From NCBI RefSeq assembly GCF_039724765.1, contig NZ_CP155729.1, forward strand, positions 1,302,001 through 1,366,000: 64,000 nt of DNA. Direction: 5' to 3'. How positions within the stretch are numbered: position 1 is the first letter of the stretch; each line of letters starts with the position of its first letter. Both the position numbers and the translations under genes were made by a program. The stretch is from Sagittula stellata E-37 (lineage in GTDB: Bacteria > Pseudomonadota > Alphaproteobacteria > Rhodobacterales > Rhodobacteraceae). The notes under the pieces were generated by a model. That model worked only from the letters and a program-made list of their open reading frames with translations, did no database searches and had not been told where the DNA came from. Shown piece after piece: positions 50,334-59,060 of this stretch.

Positions 50334-51062
50334 TCAAAGCACGCGGGACAGGAAGCTCTTCGTGCGGGCGTGGCGTGGTGCGGTGAAGATGTCCGACGGC
50401 GCTCCCTGTTCCAGGATGCGCCCATTGTCGAGGAAGCAGATCGTATCCGCCGCCTCGCGCGCGAAGGCCATTTCGTGAGTGGCGAGGATCATCGTCATGC
50501 CCTCTGTCCGCAACTGGCGGAGCACGTCCAGAACCTCGCCCACCAGTTCCGGGTCGAGGGCCGAGGTGATCTCGTCGAAGAGCATGATCTCGGGCTGCAT
50601 GGCGAGGGCGCGGACGATGGCCACGCGCTGCTGCTGCCCGCCGGAAAGCTGGTCGGGGTAGTGGTGCATCCGGTCGGCCAGACCGAAGCGGGCGAACAGC
50701 GCCTCTGTTTCCGGCAGCAGGTCGGCGCGGGTCTTGCGCAGCACCCGGCGGGGCGCCAGCAGCGCATTGTCGAGCGCGGTCATGTGCGGGAAGAGGTTGT
50801 AGCTTTGGAACACCATGCCGATGCGCTGACGGATTGGCTGCGGGTCGAGGCCGGGTTCGGCGATGTCCTGACCGTCGAGCAGGATCTGCCCGTCGTCGAT
50901 CGGCTCCAGAAGGTTCAGGCACTTCAGTAGCGTCGACTTGCCGGACCCCGAGGCGCCGATCAGGCAGATCATCTCGCCCGGCGAGACCGACAGGTCGATG
51001 CCGTCGAGCACGGTGTTGGTGCCGAAGGCCTTGGTCACTGCGCAGAGTTCGAGGTTTTTCAT
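50334..51062 (-). CDS. Polar amino-acid ABC transporter ATPase
   Basis: 242 residues, standard for GlnQ/HisP-type ATPases. Walker A GASGSGKS (36-43), Q-loop MVFQSYNLFPH, signature LSGGQQQR, Walker B IMLFDEITSALD and the switch histidine in ATHEMAFA. Its start overlaps the permease stop by four bases. It powers import of an unidentified amino acid. The glutamate after Walker B is the normal catalytic base. Confidence 0.95.
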   Translation of the reverse strand: MKNLELCAVTKAFGTNTVLDGIDLSVSPGEMICLIGASGSGKSTLLKCLNLLEPIDDGQILLDGQDIAEPGLDPQPIRQRIGMVFQSYNLFPHMTALDNALLAPRRVLRKTRADLLPETEALFARFGLADRMHHYPDQLSGGQQQRVAIVRALAMQPEIMLFDEITSALDPELVGEVLDVLRQLRTEGMTMILATHEMAFAREAADTICFLDNGRILEQGAPSDIFTAPRHARTKSFLSRVL

Positions 51063-51871
51063 GAGCGCGCCTGCCGTTCGCGGTTCATCAGGTGGTCGGC
51101 GTAGCGGGTCGCGGGGATGGTGATCGCCAGGAAGATCAGCGCCGCGCCCACGTAGGGTGTGAAGTTCGCGAGGAGCGATTTATAGACGCCGGCCTGCCGG
51201 AAGATCTCGACCGGGCCGATGAAGGACAGGAGCGCCACGTCCTTCTGCAAAGCGATGAACAGGTTCATGTTGGCGGGGATCACCCGCCGGATGGCCTGCG
51301 GCAGGATGACGAAGCGCATGGTATCGCCGCCGGAAAGACCGAGCGACAGGGCGGCGGCGCGCTGGCTCTCGTGGATCGAGTCGATGCCGGAGCGCAGGAC
51401 CTCAGCCGTATACGCGGCGTAGACGAGGATCAGCGACAGCGATCCCCAGATGTAGGGAGAGTTCCAGGGCCTTGGCAGGCCCAGGCCCGGTACGCCGAAG
51501 CCGATCAGGTAGATCACGAGGATCACCGGCAGGCCGCGGAAGATGTCGATGAACATGGTTGCGAACAGGCGAACCGGGGTGAGCGCGGGGCTGCGCAGGT
51601 CACGCGCCACGGCGAGGACGAGGCCCAGGATCGCAATCAGCGGCGCGCACCATGCGAAAATCGCCACATCCATCAGAAAGGCTTGCAGCAGGCCGGGGAA
51701 CGTGCGGGCGAAGACAGATCCGTTGAAGAAGGCGCGTTGCACGGCCTCCCAGCCCGGAGTGAGGGGCACCAGCAGGACAAGTGCCAGCAGCACCCCGCCG
51801 GTCGAGGCGGCGGCGATCAGATTTGCGCGGCGGCGCTGACGGGCCGCGTAGAGCTGTCGGCGGGTGGGCAT
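51059..51871 (-). CDS. Polar amino-acid ABC transporter permease
   Basis: 270 residues. A basic N-terminus, then a first helix (about 19-40, AAASTGGVLLALVLLVPLTP), a periplasmic loop, and the HisMQ-type core with DIFRGLPVILVIYLIGFG and the ATPase-coupling EAA loop (AALSLGLSGGDTMRFVILPQAIRRVIPANMNLFIALQKDVALLS). Only one permease gene is present, so it probably works as a homodimer. Divergent from the aminotransferase gene across a palindrome-rich promoter region. Confidence 0.93.
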   Translation of the reverse strand: MPTRRQLYAARQRRRANLIAAASTGGVLLALVLLVPLTPGWEAVQRAFFNGSVFARTFPGLLQAFLMDVAIFAWCAPLIAILGLVLAVARDLRSPALTPVRLFATMFIDIFRGLPVILVIYLIGFGVPGLGLPRPWNSPYIWGSLSLILVYAAYTAEVLRSGIDSIHESQRAAALSLGLSGGDTMRFVILPQAIRRVIPANMNLFIALQKDVALLSFIGPVEIFRQAGVYKSLLANFTPYVGAALIFLAITIPATRYADHLMNRERQARS

Positions 51872-51931
51872 GGGGTGTCCCTCTTTTAGCGGCGACTTTT
51901 GCCGCAGGGCAGCGGAGTGTCAAACGCTTCA

Positions 51932-51948
51932 CATCTGTATTTCAGATG
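51932..51948. promoter_or_regulatory. Operator-like inverted repeat 1
   Basis: CATCTG-TATTT-CAGATG, perfect 6-bp arms. Centre at 51940, 21 bases from the centre of the second palindrome, in the divergent promoter region. Confidence 0.5.
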
Positions 51949-51950
51949 CA

Positions 51951-51971
51951 TAGGTAAGCATTGCATACCTA
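51951..51971. promoter_or_regulatory. Operator-like palindrome 2
   Basis: A 21-base near-perfect palindrome: arms TAGGTA / TACCTA, inner GCA / TGC, with a single mismatched pair. Centre at 51961. Spacing to the first repeat equals two helical turns, so one regulator could bind both on the same face. Confidence 0.55.
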
Positions 51972-52017
51972 AATTCGCAGGCGTATCGCGAAACAAGGTC
52001 GACTCGGAGGTGATGGT

Positions 52018-53220
52018 ATGGACTGGCAAACTGTGCTGGCACGGCGGACGGGGAGAATGAAAGCCTCGGAGATCCGCGAGCTGCTGAAACTGCTGGATCA
52101 GCCGGACATCATCTCTTTCGCCGGTGGCATTCCCGATCCGGAGTTGTTCCCGGCGGCGGAGTTCGCCAAGGCCATGTCGGAGGCGATGACCGGGCCACGC
52201 GCGTCCCAGGCCCTGCAGTATTCGGTGTCCGAAGGCTATGCTCCGCTCAGAGCGTGGCTGGCCGACCATATGGGCGGTATCGGCGTGGCGTGCGGGGTGG
52301 AGAACATCTTCATCACGTCCGGATCGCAACAAGCCCTCGACTACTTCGGCAAGCTGCTTCTTTCGCCCGGCGATACGGCGATGGTCGGCTGGCCCACGTA
52401 CCTCGGGGCGCTTGGCGCGTTCAACGCCTGCGAGCCGCGGTACATCCCGCTGGATCCGTGGTCCAACGCGGCCCCCGAGGATCTGCGCGCGGAGGCGGAG
52501 GCCGCAGGCGGTGCGGTCAAGATGGCCTACCTGTCAGCGGATTTTGCCAACCCCACGGGCGAAACGCTGGACGCGGAGGGCAGGGGGCGGCTGCTGGAGC
52601 GGGCCGAGGCGCTGGGAATCGCGCTGATCGAGGATGGCGCCTATCAGGCGCTGCGCTATGACGGCGATCCAGTGCCGCCGATCCTGGCGACCGACATCGC
52701 CCGCAACGGCGGGATAGAGAACAGCCGGACGATCTACTGCGGGTCGTTCTCCAAGACACTTGCACCGGGGCTGCGGGTCGGATGGGTCTGCGCCGCGACG
52801 CCGGTGATCGAACGGCTGGTGCTGATCAAGCAGGCGGCGGATCTGCATTCGCCGACCCTGAACCAGATCGCGACCGAGCGTGTCGCGCGCGAGATCTTCG
52901 ACGATCACGTCGCTGGGTTGCGCCGGGTCTATGGGGCGCGGCGCGACCGCATGTTGGCCGCCCTCTCGCGCGAGATGCCGGAAGGCGTGACATGGACGCG
53001 GCCCGAGGGCGGAATGTTCGTCTGGGTGACGCTGCCTGCGGGAAACGACAGCGCGCAACTGCTGGAACGGGCTGTGCGCGAGGCGCGCGTGGCCTTCGTG
53101 CCCGGCGCCGCGTTCTTCCCCGACGGATCGGGGCGGAACACGCTGAGGCTCAGCTTCTCCTGCGCGGACGAAGCCCGGATCGACGAGGGCATCGCCCGGC
53201 TGGGCAGACTTCTGGGCTGA
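52018..53220 (+). CDS. PLP-dependent aminotransferase (class I/II, LysN/2-aminoadipate-type)
   Basis: 400 residues with CGGAGGTGATGGT before the ATG. Fold-type I: FAGGIPDPELFP, YSVSEGYAPLRAWLADHM, ITSGSQQALD, the NPTG motif at 178-181, and catalytic lysine 246 in GSFSKTLAPGLRVGW. C-terminal RPEGGMFVWVTLP. Similar to valine-pyruvate/2-aminoadipate aminotransferases without a GntR domain. It is divergent from the permease and convergent with the binding-protein gene, so it likely starts catabolism of the imported amino acid. Confidence 0.92.
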   Translation: MDWQTVLARRTGRMKASEIRELLKLLDQPDIISFAGGIPDPELFPAAEFAKAMSEAMTGPRASQALQYSVSEGYAPLRAWLADHMGGIGVACGVENIFITSGSQQALDYFGKLLLSPGDTAMVGWPTYLGALGAFNACEPRYIPLDPWSNAAPEDLRAEAEAAGGAVKMAYLSADFANPTGETLDAEGRGRLLERAEALGIALIEDGAYQALRYDGDPVPPILATDIARNGGIENSRTIYCGSFSKTLAPGLRVGWVCAATPVIERLVLIKQAADLHSPTLNQIATERVAREIFDDHVAGLRRVYGARRDRMLAALSREMPEGVTWTRPEGGMFVWVTLPAGNDSAQLLERAVREARVAFVPGAAFFPDGSGRNTLRLSFSCADEARIDEGIARLGRLLG

Positions 53221-53222
53221 GC

Positions 53223-54038
53223 TTACTCGATCACCGGGACGCCGGTGGTCTCTTCCAGCCAGCTCTTCTCGATCTCGGCCAGGGTGCCGTCGTCGATCAG
53301 CTCCTGAAGCGCGGCATCGACACATTCCTTAAGTGGGCTTTCGTTGGGCATCAGAAGGCCGAACTGATCGGGGTTCTCCGTCCGGTCGGCGGGAAACTGG
53401 CCGAGGATGGTGCCGCCGTCGACCACGACCGCCGAAAGGTAAAGAGCGGTCGGCAGATCGAACAGCGCGGCGTCGATCTGGCCCGCCTGCATCGCGGCGG
53501 TCACGTCGACGTTGTCGTTGTAGAGCATCGGGTCCTTTGACGGACCGATCAGGTCCTGCAGCATCGGCACGGCGGTTGTGTTGGCGTCGGCCCCCCAGAC
53601 CAGTCCCTGGAGCGAGTCCATCGTGGCGGTGGCGCCGCCTTCGACCACGCGATCGGTCGTCAGCACTGCCATGGCGGAGCTGTAATAAGGGATCGAGAAA
53701 TCGACGACTTCTTCCCGCTCCGGCGTGATGGAGAACTGCTGGAGATTGAAGTCGAAGTCCTTCTCGCCCGGCTGGATCGCCTGGTCGAAGGAGGACCGGA
53801 TCCATTCCACGGCGTCGGGCTCGAACCCCATTTTGGCGGCCACGGCGTAGGCGACGGCGGCTTCGTAGCCCTGACCGGACTCCGGCTTGTCATCCAGAAC
53901 CCAAGGGTAGAAGGCCGGGTTGCCGGTGGCGACGGTCAGGGTGCCGTCCTTCAGGGTCTTGCCGGCGGCGCAATCGTTTTGCGCGTAGGCCGCGCCGGCA
54001 AGGCACAGCGCAAGCGCGGTGGTGGTGACGAGTTTCAT
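53223..54038 (-). CDS. Polar amino-acid ABC transporter substrate-binding protein
   Basis: 271 residues from ATG 54038. Signal peptide 1-19 (LVTTTALALCLAGAAYAQ). SBP_bac_3 fold: LTVATGNPAFYPWVL, GYEAAVAYAVAAKMGF, FNLQQFSITPEREEVVDFSIPYYSSAMAVL and the C-terminal NPDQFGLLMPNESPL. Periplasmic receptor for the ABC importer encoded at 50334-51871, separated from it by the opposite-strand aminotransferase; the stops of the two convergent genes are two bases apart. Ligand not identifiable. Confidence 0.94.
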   Translation of the reverse strand: MKLVTTTALALCLAGAAYAQNDCAAGKTLKDGTLTVATGNPAFYPWVLDDKPESGQGYEAAVAYAVAAKMGFEPDAVEWIRSSFDQAIQPGEKDFDFNLQQFSITPEREEVVDFSIPYYSSAMAVLTTDRVVEGGATATMDSLQGLVWGADANTTAVPMLQDLIGPSKDPMLYNDNVDVTAAMQAGQIDAALFDLPTALYLSAVVVDGGTILGQFPADRTENPDQFGLLMPNESPLKECVDAALQELIDDGTLAEIEKSWLEETTGVPVIE

Positions 54039-54249
54039 GTCTGGGACTCCCGGTTGGATTTTGACTGGCAGCTTCCGTCGGTTGCCCGTCCTTGTCAATT
54101 TTGTCCGCCAAGGCTTGCCCGTGACCGATGCGGCTGGCGAATTTGACAGCATGCCCAGCGGTTTGGTGTCAGCGAAGGCTTGACGCCCGCCGCGCCGCGT
54201 GTCTGGCTTGGTGCATTGACACCGGTCTATTCAGGTAGCGGAGTTTTTC

Positions 54250-55044
54250 ATGAAGTTCGTTCACCTCTCCGATATTCATCTCGGCCCGCCGGGCATGACC
54301 ATCGGCGGTCTCGATCCCTACGACCGGCTGGCGCGCGCTTTGGGCCATATCGCCGAACACCATCGTGACGCTGGGTTTGTGGTCATTAGCGGCGACCTGA
54401 CCGAATACGCCGAGAGAGAGGCCTATGCCCGGCTGCGGCAGGCGCTCACGATGCTGCCGATGCCGGTGCGCCTGATGATGGGAAACCACGATGACCGCGA
54501 TGTCTTCTTCGACGTGTTCCGCGATCATCCGAGAGACGCGGACGGCTACGTCAATCATGCGACCGACCTGCGGGAAGGCCGGTTCATCTTCTGCGACACG
54601 GTGGAGACGGGCCGGGACGAGGGCCATTTCGGTCCCGGGCGCCTGCGTTGGCTGACCGAGCAACTGGCAGGATGCGAACGCGCCTTCCTGTTCTTTCATC
54701 ACAACCCGTTGCACATCGGCGACCCGTCGGCCGACGGGTACTCGCTGCGGGACGAGGATCAGGGGCCGTTGCGCGACTTGCTGAAAGCCAACGCCCAGAA
54801 GGTCGCCTACATGTTTTTCGGCCACGTGCATGCGCCGTTGTGCGGCACGATGTCGGGCATCGCCTTTTCTGGTGTGCCCTCCACCATGATGCAGCGCATC
54901 CCGAACCTGACGCCGGCGGAACACACCGCCATCGGACCGCTCGAACCTGCGTATCGTGTCGTCCTTGTGCGCGGCGAGGACGTGGTCATCCACCAGATCC
55001 CCTTTGCCTATGAAGGCGAACTGGACTGGTTCGCCAACACATGA
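54250..55044 (+). CDS. Metallophosphoesterase (CpdA/class III cAMP phosphodiesterase type)
   Basis: 264 residues. Complete dimetal motif set: DIHLG (D8), GDLTEYAE, GNHDDRD, FFHHNP and GHVHAP. Resembles 3',5'-cyclic-nucleotide phosphodiesterase CpdA and GpdQ-like enzymes. Cytosolic. A lone gene, converging with the aldo/keto reductase 16 bases away, with no linked nucleotide cyclase. Hydrolysis of cAMP or glycerophosphodiesters is a family inference. Confidence 0.9.
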   Translation: MKFVHLSDIHLGPPGMTIGGLDPYDRLARALGHIAEHHRDAGFVVISGDLTEYAEREAYARLRQALTMLPMPVRLMMGNHDDRDVFFDVFRDHPRDADGYVNHATDLREGRFIFCDTVETGRDEGHFGPGRLRWLTEQLAGCERAFLFFHHNPLHIGDPSADGYSLRDEDQGPLRDLLKANAQKVAYMFFGHVHAPLCGTMSGIAFSGVPSTMMQRIPNLTPAEHTAIGPLEPAYRVVLVRGEDVVIHQIPFAYEGELDWFANT

Positions 55045-55060
55045 GTCCCGCCGCCGCGTC

Positions 55061-56029
55061 TCAGCCGGGACGGTAGACGCGGTTCGCTTCGGGGTCGTCG
55101 GCATCGAAGGGCAGGGCGTCCAGCTCCTCCCATGCCGCTGCCGGGATCTTCGTTGCGGCCCAATCGAGCGTCTGCTGCACACGCTCCGGCTTGGACACGC
55201 CGATGACTGTCGAGGTGATCCGAGGATCGCGCAGCGAGAAGCCCAGGGCCGCCGCGCCGGGTGCGATGCCGTGCTTGGCGCAGATCGCTTCGATGGCGCG
55301 GACGGGTTGCAACGCCTCGTCCGTGGCCTCCTGGTAGGTGATCTGCGGCATCTCCGCCGCCCCCTTGGCCAGCACGCCACCGGCGAAGGGGGCGGCGTTC
55401 AGGATCGCGATTTCGTTGTCGTAGGCGTAGTCGAACATCTGAGCGGCAGCACGGTTGAGCAACGTGAACCGGTTGTGCGAGATCAACGCATCGAAAGGCC
55501 GGTCGCGCAGGATCGGGAACATGATGTCGATGCGCCCCATCGCAAGGCCCACCGCCTGGGCGATGCCTTCTTCCTTCAGCTTGAACAACTCGTCCAGCGC
55601 GCCGCCTTCCCCGGTGATCTCGTTCAGATCGCGGGCGTGTTCGGGATCGTGCAGGTGCAACAGCGGGATGGTGTCGAGATTCAGCGCCTTCAGGCTTTCC
55701 TCCACCGATTGGCGGACGCGGGCGGCGTCGAAGCGCCTCGTCTCCATGTCGCGGTCAAGCTTGGTGGACAGGACGAAGCCCTTGGGCAGTCCGCCGCGTT
55801 CCTTGATGACCTTGCCGATCCGCTCCTCGGAACGGCCGAAGCCATAGTTGCGCGATGTGTCGAGGACGTTCACCTCTGACTCGAAGATGGCGTTGATGGT
55901 ATCGCGCGCGCGATCCTCGGAAACGGAATAGCCGTAGGTGTCGGGCATGTCGCCAAGTGCGCTGGCACCGAAGCAGAGTTCGGTCACTTCGAGGTCGGTG
56001 CGGCCCAGTTTGTATCGGGGCATGGACAT
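55061..56029 (-). CDS. Aldo/keto reductase (probable aldose 1-dehydrogenase)
   Basis: 322 residues from ATG 56029, two bases after the amidohydrolase stop. TIM-barrel AKR: catalytic Asp/Tyr in DTSRNYGFGRSEERIG (D58, Y63), Lys in STKLDRD, His in LLHLHDPEHA, and the C-terminal NADP(H) site SVIGVSKPERVQQTL-type region (STVIGVSKP). Closest family type is the D-threo-aldose/L-fucose 1-dehydrogenase or pyridoxal dehydrogenase group. Next to a lactonase-like hydrolase it would oxidise a sugar to its lactone. Confidence 0.88.
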   Translation of the reverse strand: MSMPRYKLGRTDLEVTELCFGASALGDMPDTYGYSVSEDRARDTINAIFESEVNVLDTSRNYGFGRSEERIGKVIKERGGLPKGFVLSTKLDRDMETRRFDAARVRQSVEESLKALNLDTIPLLHLHDPEHARDLNEITGEGGALDELFKLKEEGIAQAVGLAMGRIDIMFPILRDRPFDALISHNRFTLLNRAAAQMFDYAYDNEIAILNAAPFAGGVLAKGAAEMPQITYQEATDEALQPVRAIEAICAKHGIAPGAAALGFSLRDPRITSTVIGVSKPERVQQTLDWAATKIPAAAWEELDALPFDADDPEANRVYRPG

Positions 56030-56031
56030 GG

Positions 56032-56874
56032 TCAGGTCTCCAGTCGGTAGAAGCGTGTCGCGGTCGCGCCGAAAATGGCATCTTTTGCGGCGGCGTCCAG
56101 ATGGTCGGTCAGGGTGTGGGCGAGGGCGTGCCAGTCTTCGTATTCGGCACGCAGCCGCAGGACGGGCCAGTCGCTGCCCCACATCGTGCGCTCTGCGCCA
56201 AACACGGACAGCGCGTGGTCGGTGTAGGGGCGCAAGGCCTCTGCCGACCAGTCGGTGTCGGCCTCGGTGACGAGGCCGGAGAGCTTCAGGAAGGTCTGCG
56301 TCTGGGCCAGTCCCGACATGCCGTCGCACCATTCGGCGTGGGCCTCGGGCGTATGGGCGCGCAACTGGGGTTTCAGGCAATGATCTAGCACGGCGCGCAG
56401 ATCCGGGTAGCGATCCAGCAATCGGCGGAAGTTCGGCATGTGGCGCGGGCAGCCGAGGCAATCGAACGTCAGGTCGAGGTCGACGAGTGCCGCATAGGCC
56501 CATTGCACGTCGTCCCGCAGCATCCAGTCGTCATCCGGGAGGTCCTGGATCATCGGGCGCACGCCCTTGAACTTCGGATGCCGTGCAAGCCGTTCCAGCG
56601 TGCGCGCCTGTCCGCGATCTCCGAAGTCGATCCAGCCGACAACACCGGCCACGTGCGGCGTCGCATCGGCGATGCCCAGCAGGTACTCTGTTTCCCCGGT
56701 CGTGGGTGCGGCCTGTACGAGAACGGTCCGTGTCACGCCAGTCCCGGTCAATCCGGCGGCGAGATCGGCGGGCGTGTAAGGGCGCGACAGCACAGGGTCG
56801 TCCTCCGGCATCCAGCCGTAGTCGCCTCGTGCGGGGTGCCAGAAATGATGGTGAGCGTCGACTTGCACGGCCAT
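56032..56874 (-). CDS. Amidohydrolase 2 / sugar lactonase-like hydrolase
   Basis: 280 residues. Metal-binding VDAHHHFWHP at the N-terminus, LDHCLKP (about 162-168), GLVTEAD and the final GSDWPVL aspartate: the L-fuconolactonase/L-rhamnono-lactonase branch of the amidohydrolase superfamily. It would open the lactone made by the neighbouring aldose dehydrogenase. Its ATG overlaps the Gfo/Idh stop by one base (TGATG), and its stop is two bases before the AKR start, so the three are one translational unit. Confidence 0.87.
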   Translation of the reverse strand: MAVQVDAHHHFWHPARGDYGWMPEDDPVLSRPYTPADLAAGLTGTGVTRTVLVQAAPTTGETEYLLGIADATPHVAGVVGWIDFGDRGQARTLERLARHPKFKGVRPMIQDLPDDDWMLRDDVQWAYAALVDLDLTFDCLGCPRHMPNFRRLLDRYPDLRAVLDHCLKPQLRAHTPEAHAEWCDGMSGLAQTQTFLKLSGLVTEADTDWSAEALRPYTDHALSVFGAERTMWGSDWPVLRLRAEYEDWHALAHTLTDHLDAAAKDAIFGATATRFYRLET

Positions 56875-57953
56875 CAGAACACCAGCCTTCTGTCGGTGCG
56901 CGGTACGCGGCGCAGGGTGGTATCATCGGGGTGGCCGGGCCGGGGCGGCAAGTCGGTGCGCTGCGGCTGCCCGGTCTCTGCGGCCGCCTCGATCGCGCGC
57001 ATCACGAGCACGTCGGCGCGCCCCTCGGCGCCATCGTTCTGAGGCGGCGTGCCCGCCTGAATGCAGTCCGAGAAATAGGCGATCATCGCCCCGAAGTCGT
57101 CGTTCTCCGGTGTGCGGACCTGTTCGACGACCTCTTCACCGGCGTGCCGGGTCAGGTGCAGTTCGTGCTCGAACTTGTAGCCGGGATCGGCTGTCAGTGT
57201 CCCTTTCGTTCCAAGCACCTGCATCAAGTCGCGGGCGTCGGTGCCGAAACTCGCCATGAACTGCGCCAAACGGTCGCCCGGGAACCGCAGGGTGACGGCC
57301 ACGGTCTCATGCGTCTCGGAGAAGCGCGGATCGTTGTCGCCGTGTCCGAACATGGCCGTGACCTCGACCGGTTCTGCGGAAAAGACATGGCGGGCGGCGT
57401 TCAGGCAGTAGACGCCCAGGTCCTGCAGGGGCCCGCCCCAGTGGCTGCCCTTCAAGCGGTGGTTGCCCGCGTCGATCTGGAACCCGAAGACGGACGAAAA
57501 CAGGCGCGGCTCCCCGATCTCTCCGGCCCTGATGCGTTCCAGCATGTCGATGGTGCCGGGGTCGTGGTGCAGGCGGTAGGCTGTCATCAAGTAGGTGCCT
57601 GCCTTGGCGTGCGCTGCGATCATCGCGTCGCACTCCTCGACGGTGGTCGCCAGCGGTTTCTCGACAAGGGCATGGCACCCGGACTGCGCGGCGCGGAGGG
57701 CAAAGTCGGCGTGGCTGCTGTTCGGCGTCGCGATATAGACCGCGTCCGCGTTCCCCGCCGCGAGATAGCCGTCCAACTCGTCGTACGAGATGACGTCGGG
57801 AATGCCGTGGAAATCGGCCAGCTCGCGGGCGCGTTCGGGTGAGCCGGTGACAAGCGCCGTCACGCGCGAGTTTCCGGTCTGGTGCACAGCGGGCAGGAAG
57901 GCGATCTGGCTGATCCAGCCAGCGCCGATCACGGCGTATCTGGTTTCGGTCAT
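56874..57953 (-). CDS. Gfo/Idh/MocA-family dehydrogenase
   Basis: 359 residues. NAD(P) site AVIGAGWISQIAFLPA, the EKPLATTVEECD motif with catalytic lysine, and GGPLQDLGVYCLNAARHVF (the family's catalytic D-x-x-x-Y/H region). Cytosolic sugar dehydrogenase of unknown substrate. First gene of a three-gene unit with the lactonase and AKR, downstream of the ABC importer and its terminator. Confidence 0.9.
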   Translation of the reverse strand: MTETRYAVIGAGWISQIAFLPAVHQTGNSRVTALVTGSPERARELADFHGIPDVISYDELDGYLAAGNADAVYIATPNSSHADFALRAAQSGCHALVEKPLATTVEECDAMIAAHAKAGTYLMTAYRLHHDPGTIDMLERIRAGEIGEPRLFSSVFGFQIDAGNHRLKGSHWGGPLQDLGVYCLNAARHVFSAEPVEVTAMFGHGDNDPRFSETHETVAVTLRFPGDRLAQFMASFGTDARDLMQVLGTKGTLTADPGYKFEHELHLTRHAGEEVVEQVRTPENDDFGAMIAYFSDCIQAGTPPQNDGAEGRADVLVMRAIEAAAETGQPQRTDLPPRPGHPDDTTLRRVPRTDRRLVF

Positions 57954-57971
57954 GAACGGTCCGGGTATGTT

Positions 57972-58009
57972 TCAAAAGAAGAACGGTGGCGCGGAATGCG
58001 CGCCACCGT
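57972..58009 (-). terminator. Terminator of the sugar ABC operon
   Basis: Perfect 11-bp stem (57983-57993 with 57999-58009), five-base loop, followed on the minus strand by TTCTTCTTTTG. It lies just after the binding-protein stop and separates it from the dehydrogenase-lactonase-AKR unit. Confidence 0.88.
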
Positions 58010-58029
58010 CTGTTGCTGCGTGTATCGGC

Positions 58030-59022
58030 TTATTCGACGCAGGAGTCGATGTTGTCGTTCGTGCAGACGTCCAGACCGGTGTAGGTCGGATCCTGGAGCG
58101 AGCCGCCGTCCTTCAGGTCCTTGAGCATCTGCATGGCAAGGTAGCCCATCTCGAACGGACGTTGCCCGACCAGACCGTTGCCCAGACCGTCCTTGGTCTG
58201 CGCGATCTGCATCGGCAGGGTGTCCGCCACGACGATGGTCAGGTCGCCCGAGGCCATCTTGTCCTTGTAGGGCTCCGCCGCACCGCGATAGGCATTGTCG
58301 AACCACTGCGTGAAAGCACCGGTCGACAGGAATGCAGTCAGGTCGGGGTTCGCGGCAAGGATGTCGGTCATGCCCTGCACGGCGACGTTGCCGTCGTCGT
58401 TGGTGATCAGCGGGCAGCCCGAAATCTCGGTCCAGCCGCCCTGACCGTCCAGCATGTCGCCCGGCGCTTCGCCCATGTCCTCGCCGGCCAGCGTGTCACG
58501 CGCACCTTTCAGGCGCTCGTTGTGGTTGGCCGCCGCGGCGCCGCCGGTCTGCAGGCAGATCGTGCCGCCATCGGGGTGACGTGCCTGAACCAGCTTCGCC
58601 AGCTCGACGCCGATGTCGTAGTTGTTGGTGCCGACGAAGGCCGCGCGCAGCCCCTTGTCGTCCTCCAGAAGGTCGGCGTCCCAGGTGATGACCGGGATGC
58701 CTGCGGCTTCGGCCTCCTTCAGGGTCTTCGCCATTGCGGGCGCGTTCGAGGGCGACACTGCGATGCCGTCGACACCTTTGGTGATGAGATCCTGCACGAT
58801 CTGGATCTGCTCCAGCTCGGTGTGCTCACCGGGGCCGATGTATTCGCAGGTCACGCCTTCGATCTCTTCCTGCGCCTTGTAGCAGCCGTCGCGGGCGAGG
58901 TCGAAGAACGGGTTGTTCATTGCCTTCGGCACGAGCGCGAAAGTGTAGCCGCCGTGGCTTTCGGCAAAGGCCGGAGCCGCGAGTGCGCCCAGCAGGGCCG
59001 TGGCCGTCAGTAGTTTCTTCAT
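58030..59022 (-). CDS. Sugar ABC transporter substrate-binding protein (type 1)
   Basis: 330 residues. Signal peptide 1-20 (KKLLTATALLGALAAPAFA). Periplasmic-binding Peripla_BP_4 fold: YTFALVPKAMNNPFFDLARDGC, VDGIAVSPSNAPAM, VITWDADLLEDDKGLRAAFVGTNNYDIG and a C-terminal GQRPFEMGYLAMQMLKDLKDGG. Like RbsB/FrcB. Last gene of the ATPase-permease-binding protein operon and followed by a terminator, so it can be made in excess only by differential mRNA stability. Ligand unknown; pathway context suggests an aldose. Confidence 0.93.
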   Translation of the reverse strand: MKKLLTATALLGALAAPAFAESHGGYTFALVPKAMNNPFFDLARDGCYKAQEEIEGVTCEYIGPGEHTELEQIQIVQDLITKGVDGIAVSPSNAPAMAKTLKEAEAAGIPVITWDADLLEDDKGLRAAFVGTNNYDIGVELAKLVQARHPDGGTICLQTGGAAAANHNERLKGARDTLAGEDMGEAPGDMLDGQGGWTEISGCPLITNDDGNVAVQGMTDILAANPDLTAFLSTGAFTQWFDNAYRGAAEPYKDKMASGDLTIVVADTLPMQIAQTKDGLGNGLVGQRPFEMGYLAMQMLKDLKDGGSLQDPTYTGLDVCTNDNIDSCVE

Positions 59023-59060
59023 GCGTATATCCTCCCTGAATTAGCATGAAAGACCGGGGA

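Noticed and set aside
49846..50478. 210-residue plus-strand frame in the gap after the protease gene
   Set aside because: Arg/Gly/Ser-rich, overlaps the ABC ATPase gene antisense and has no ribosome-binding site.
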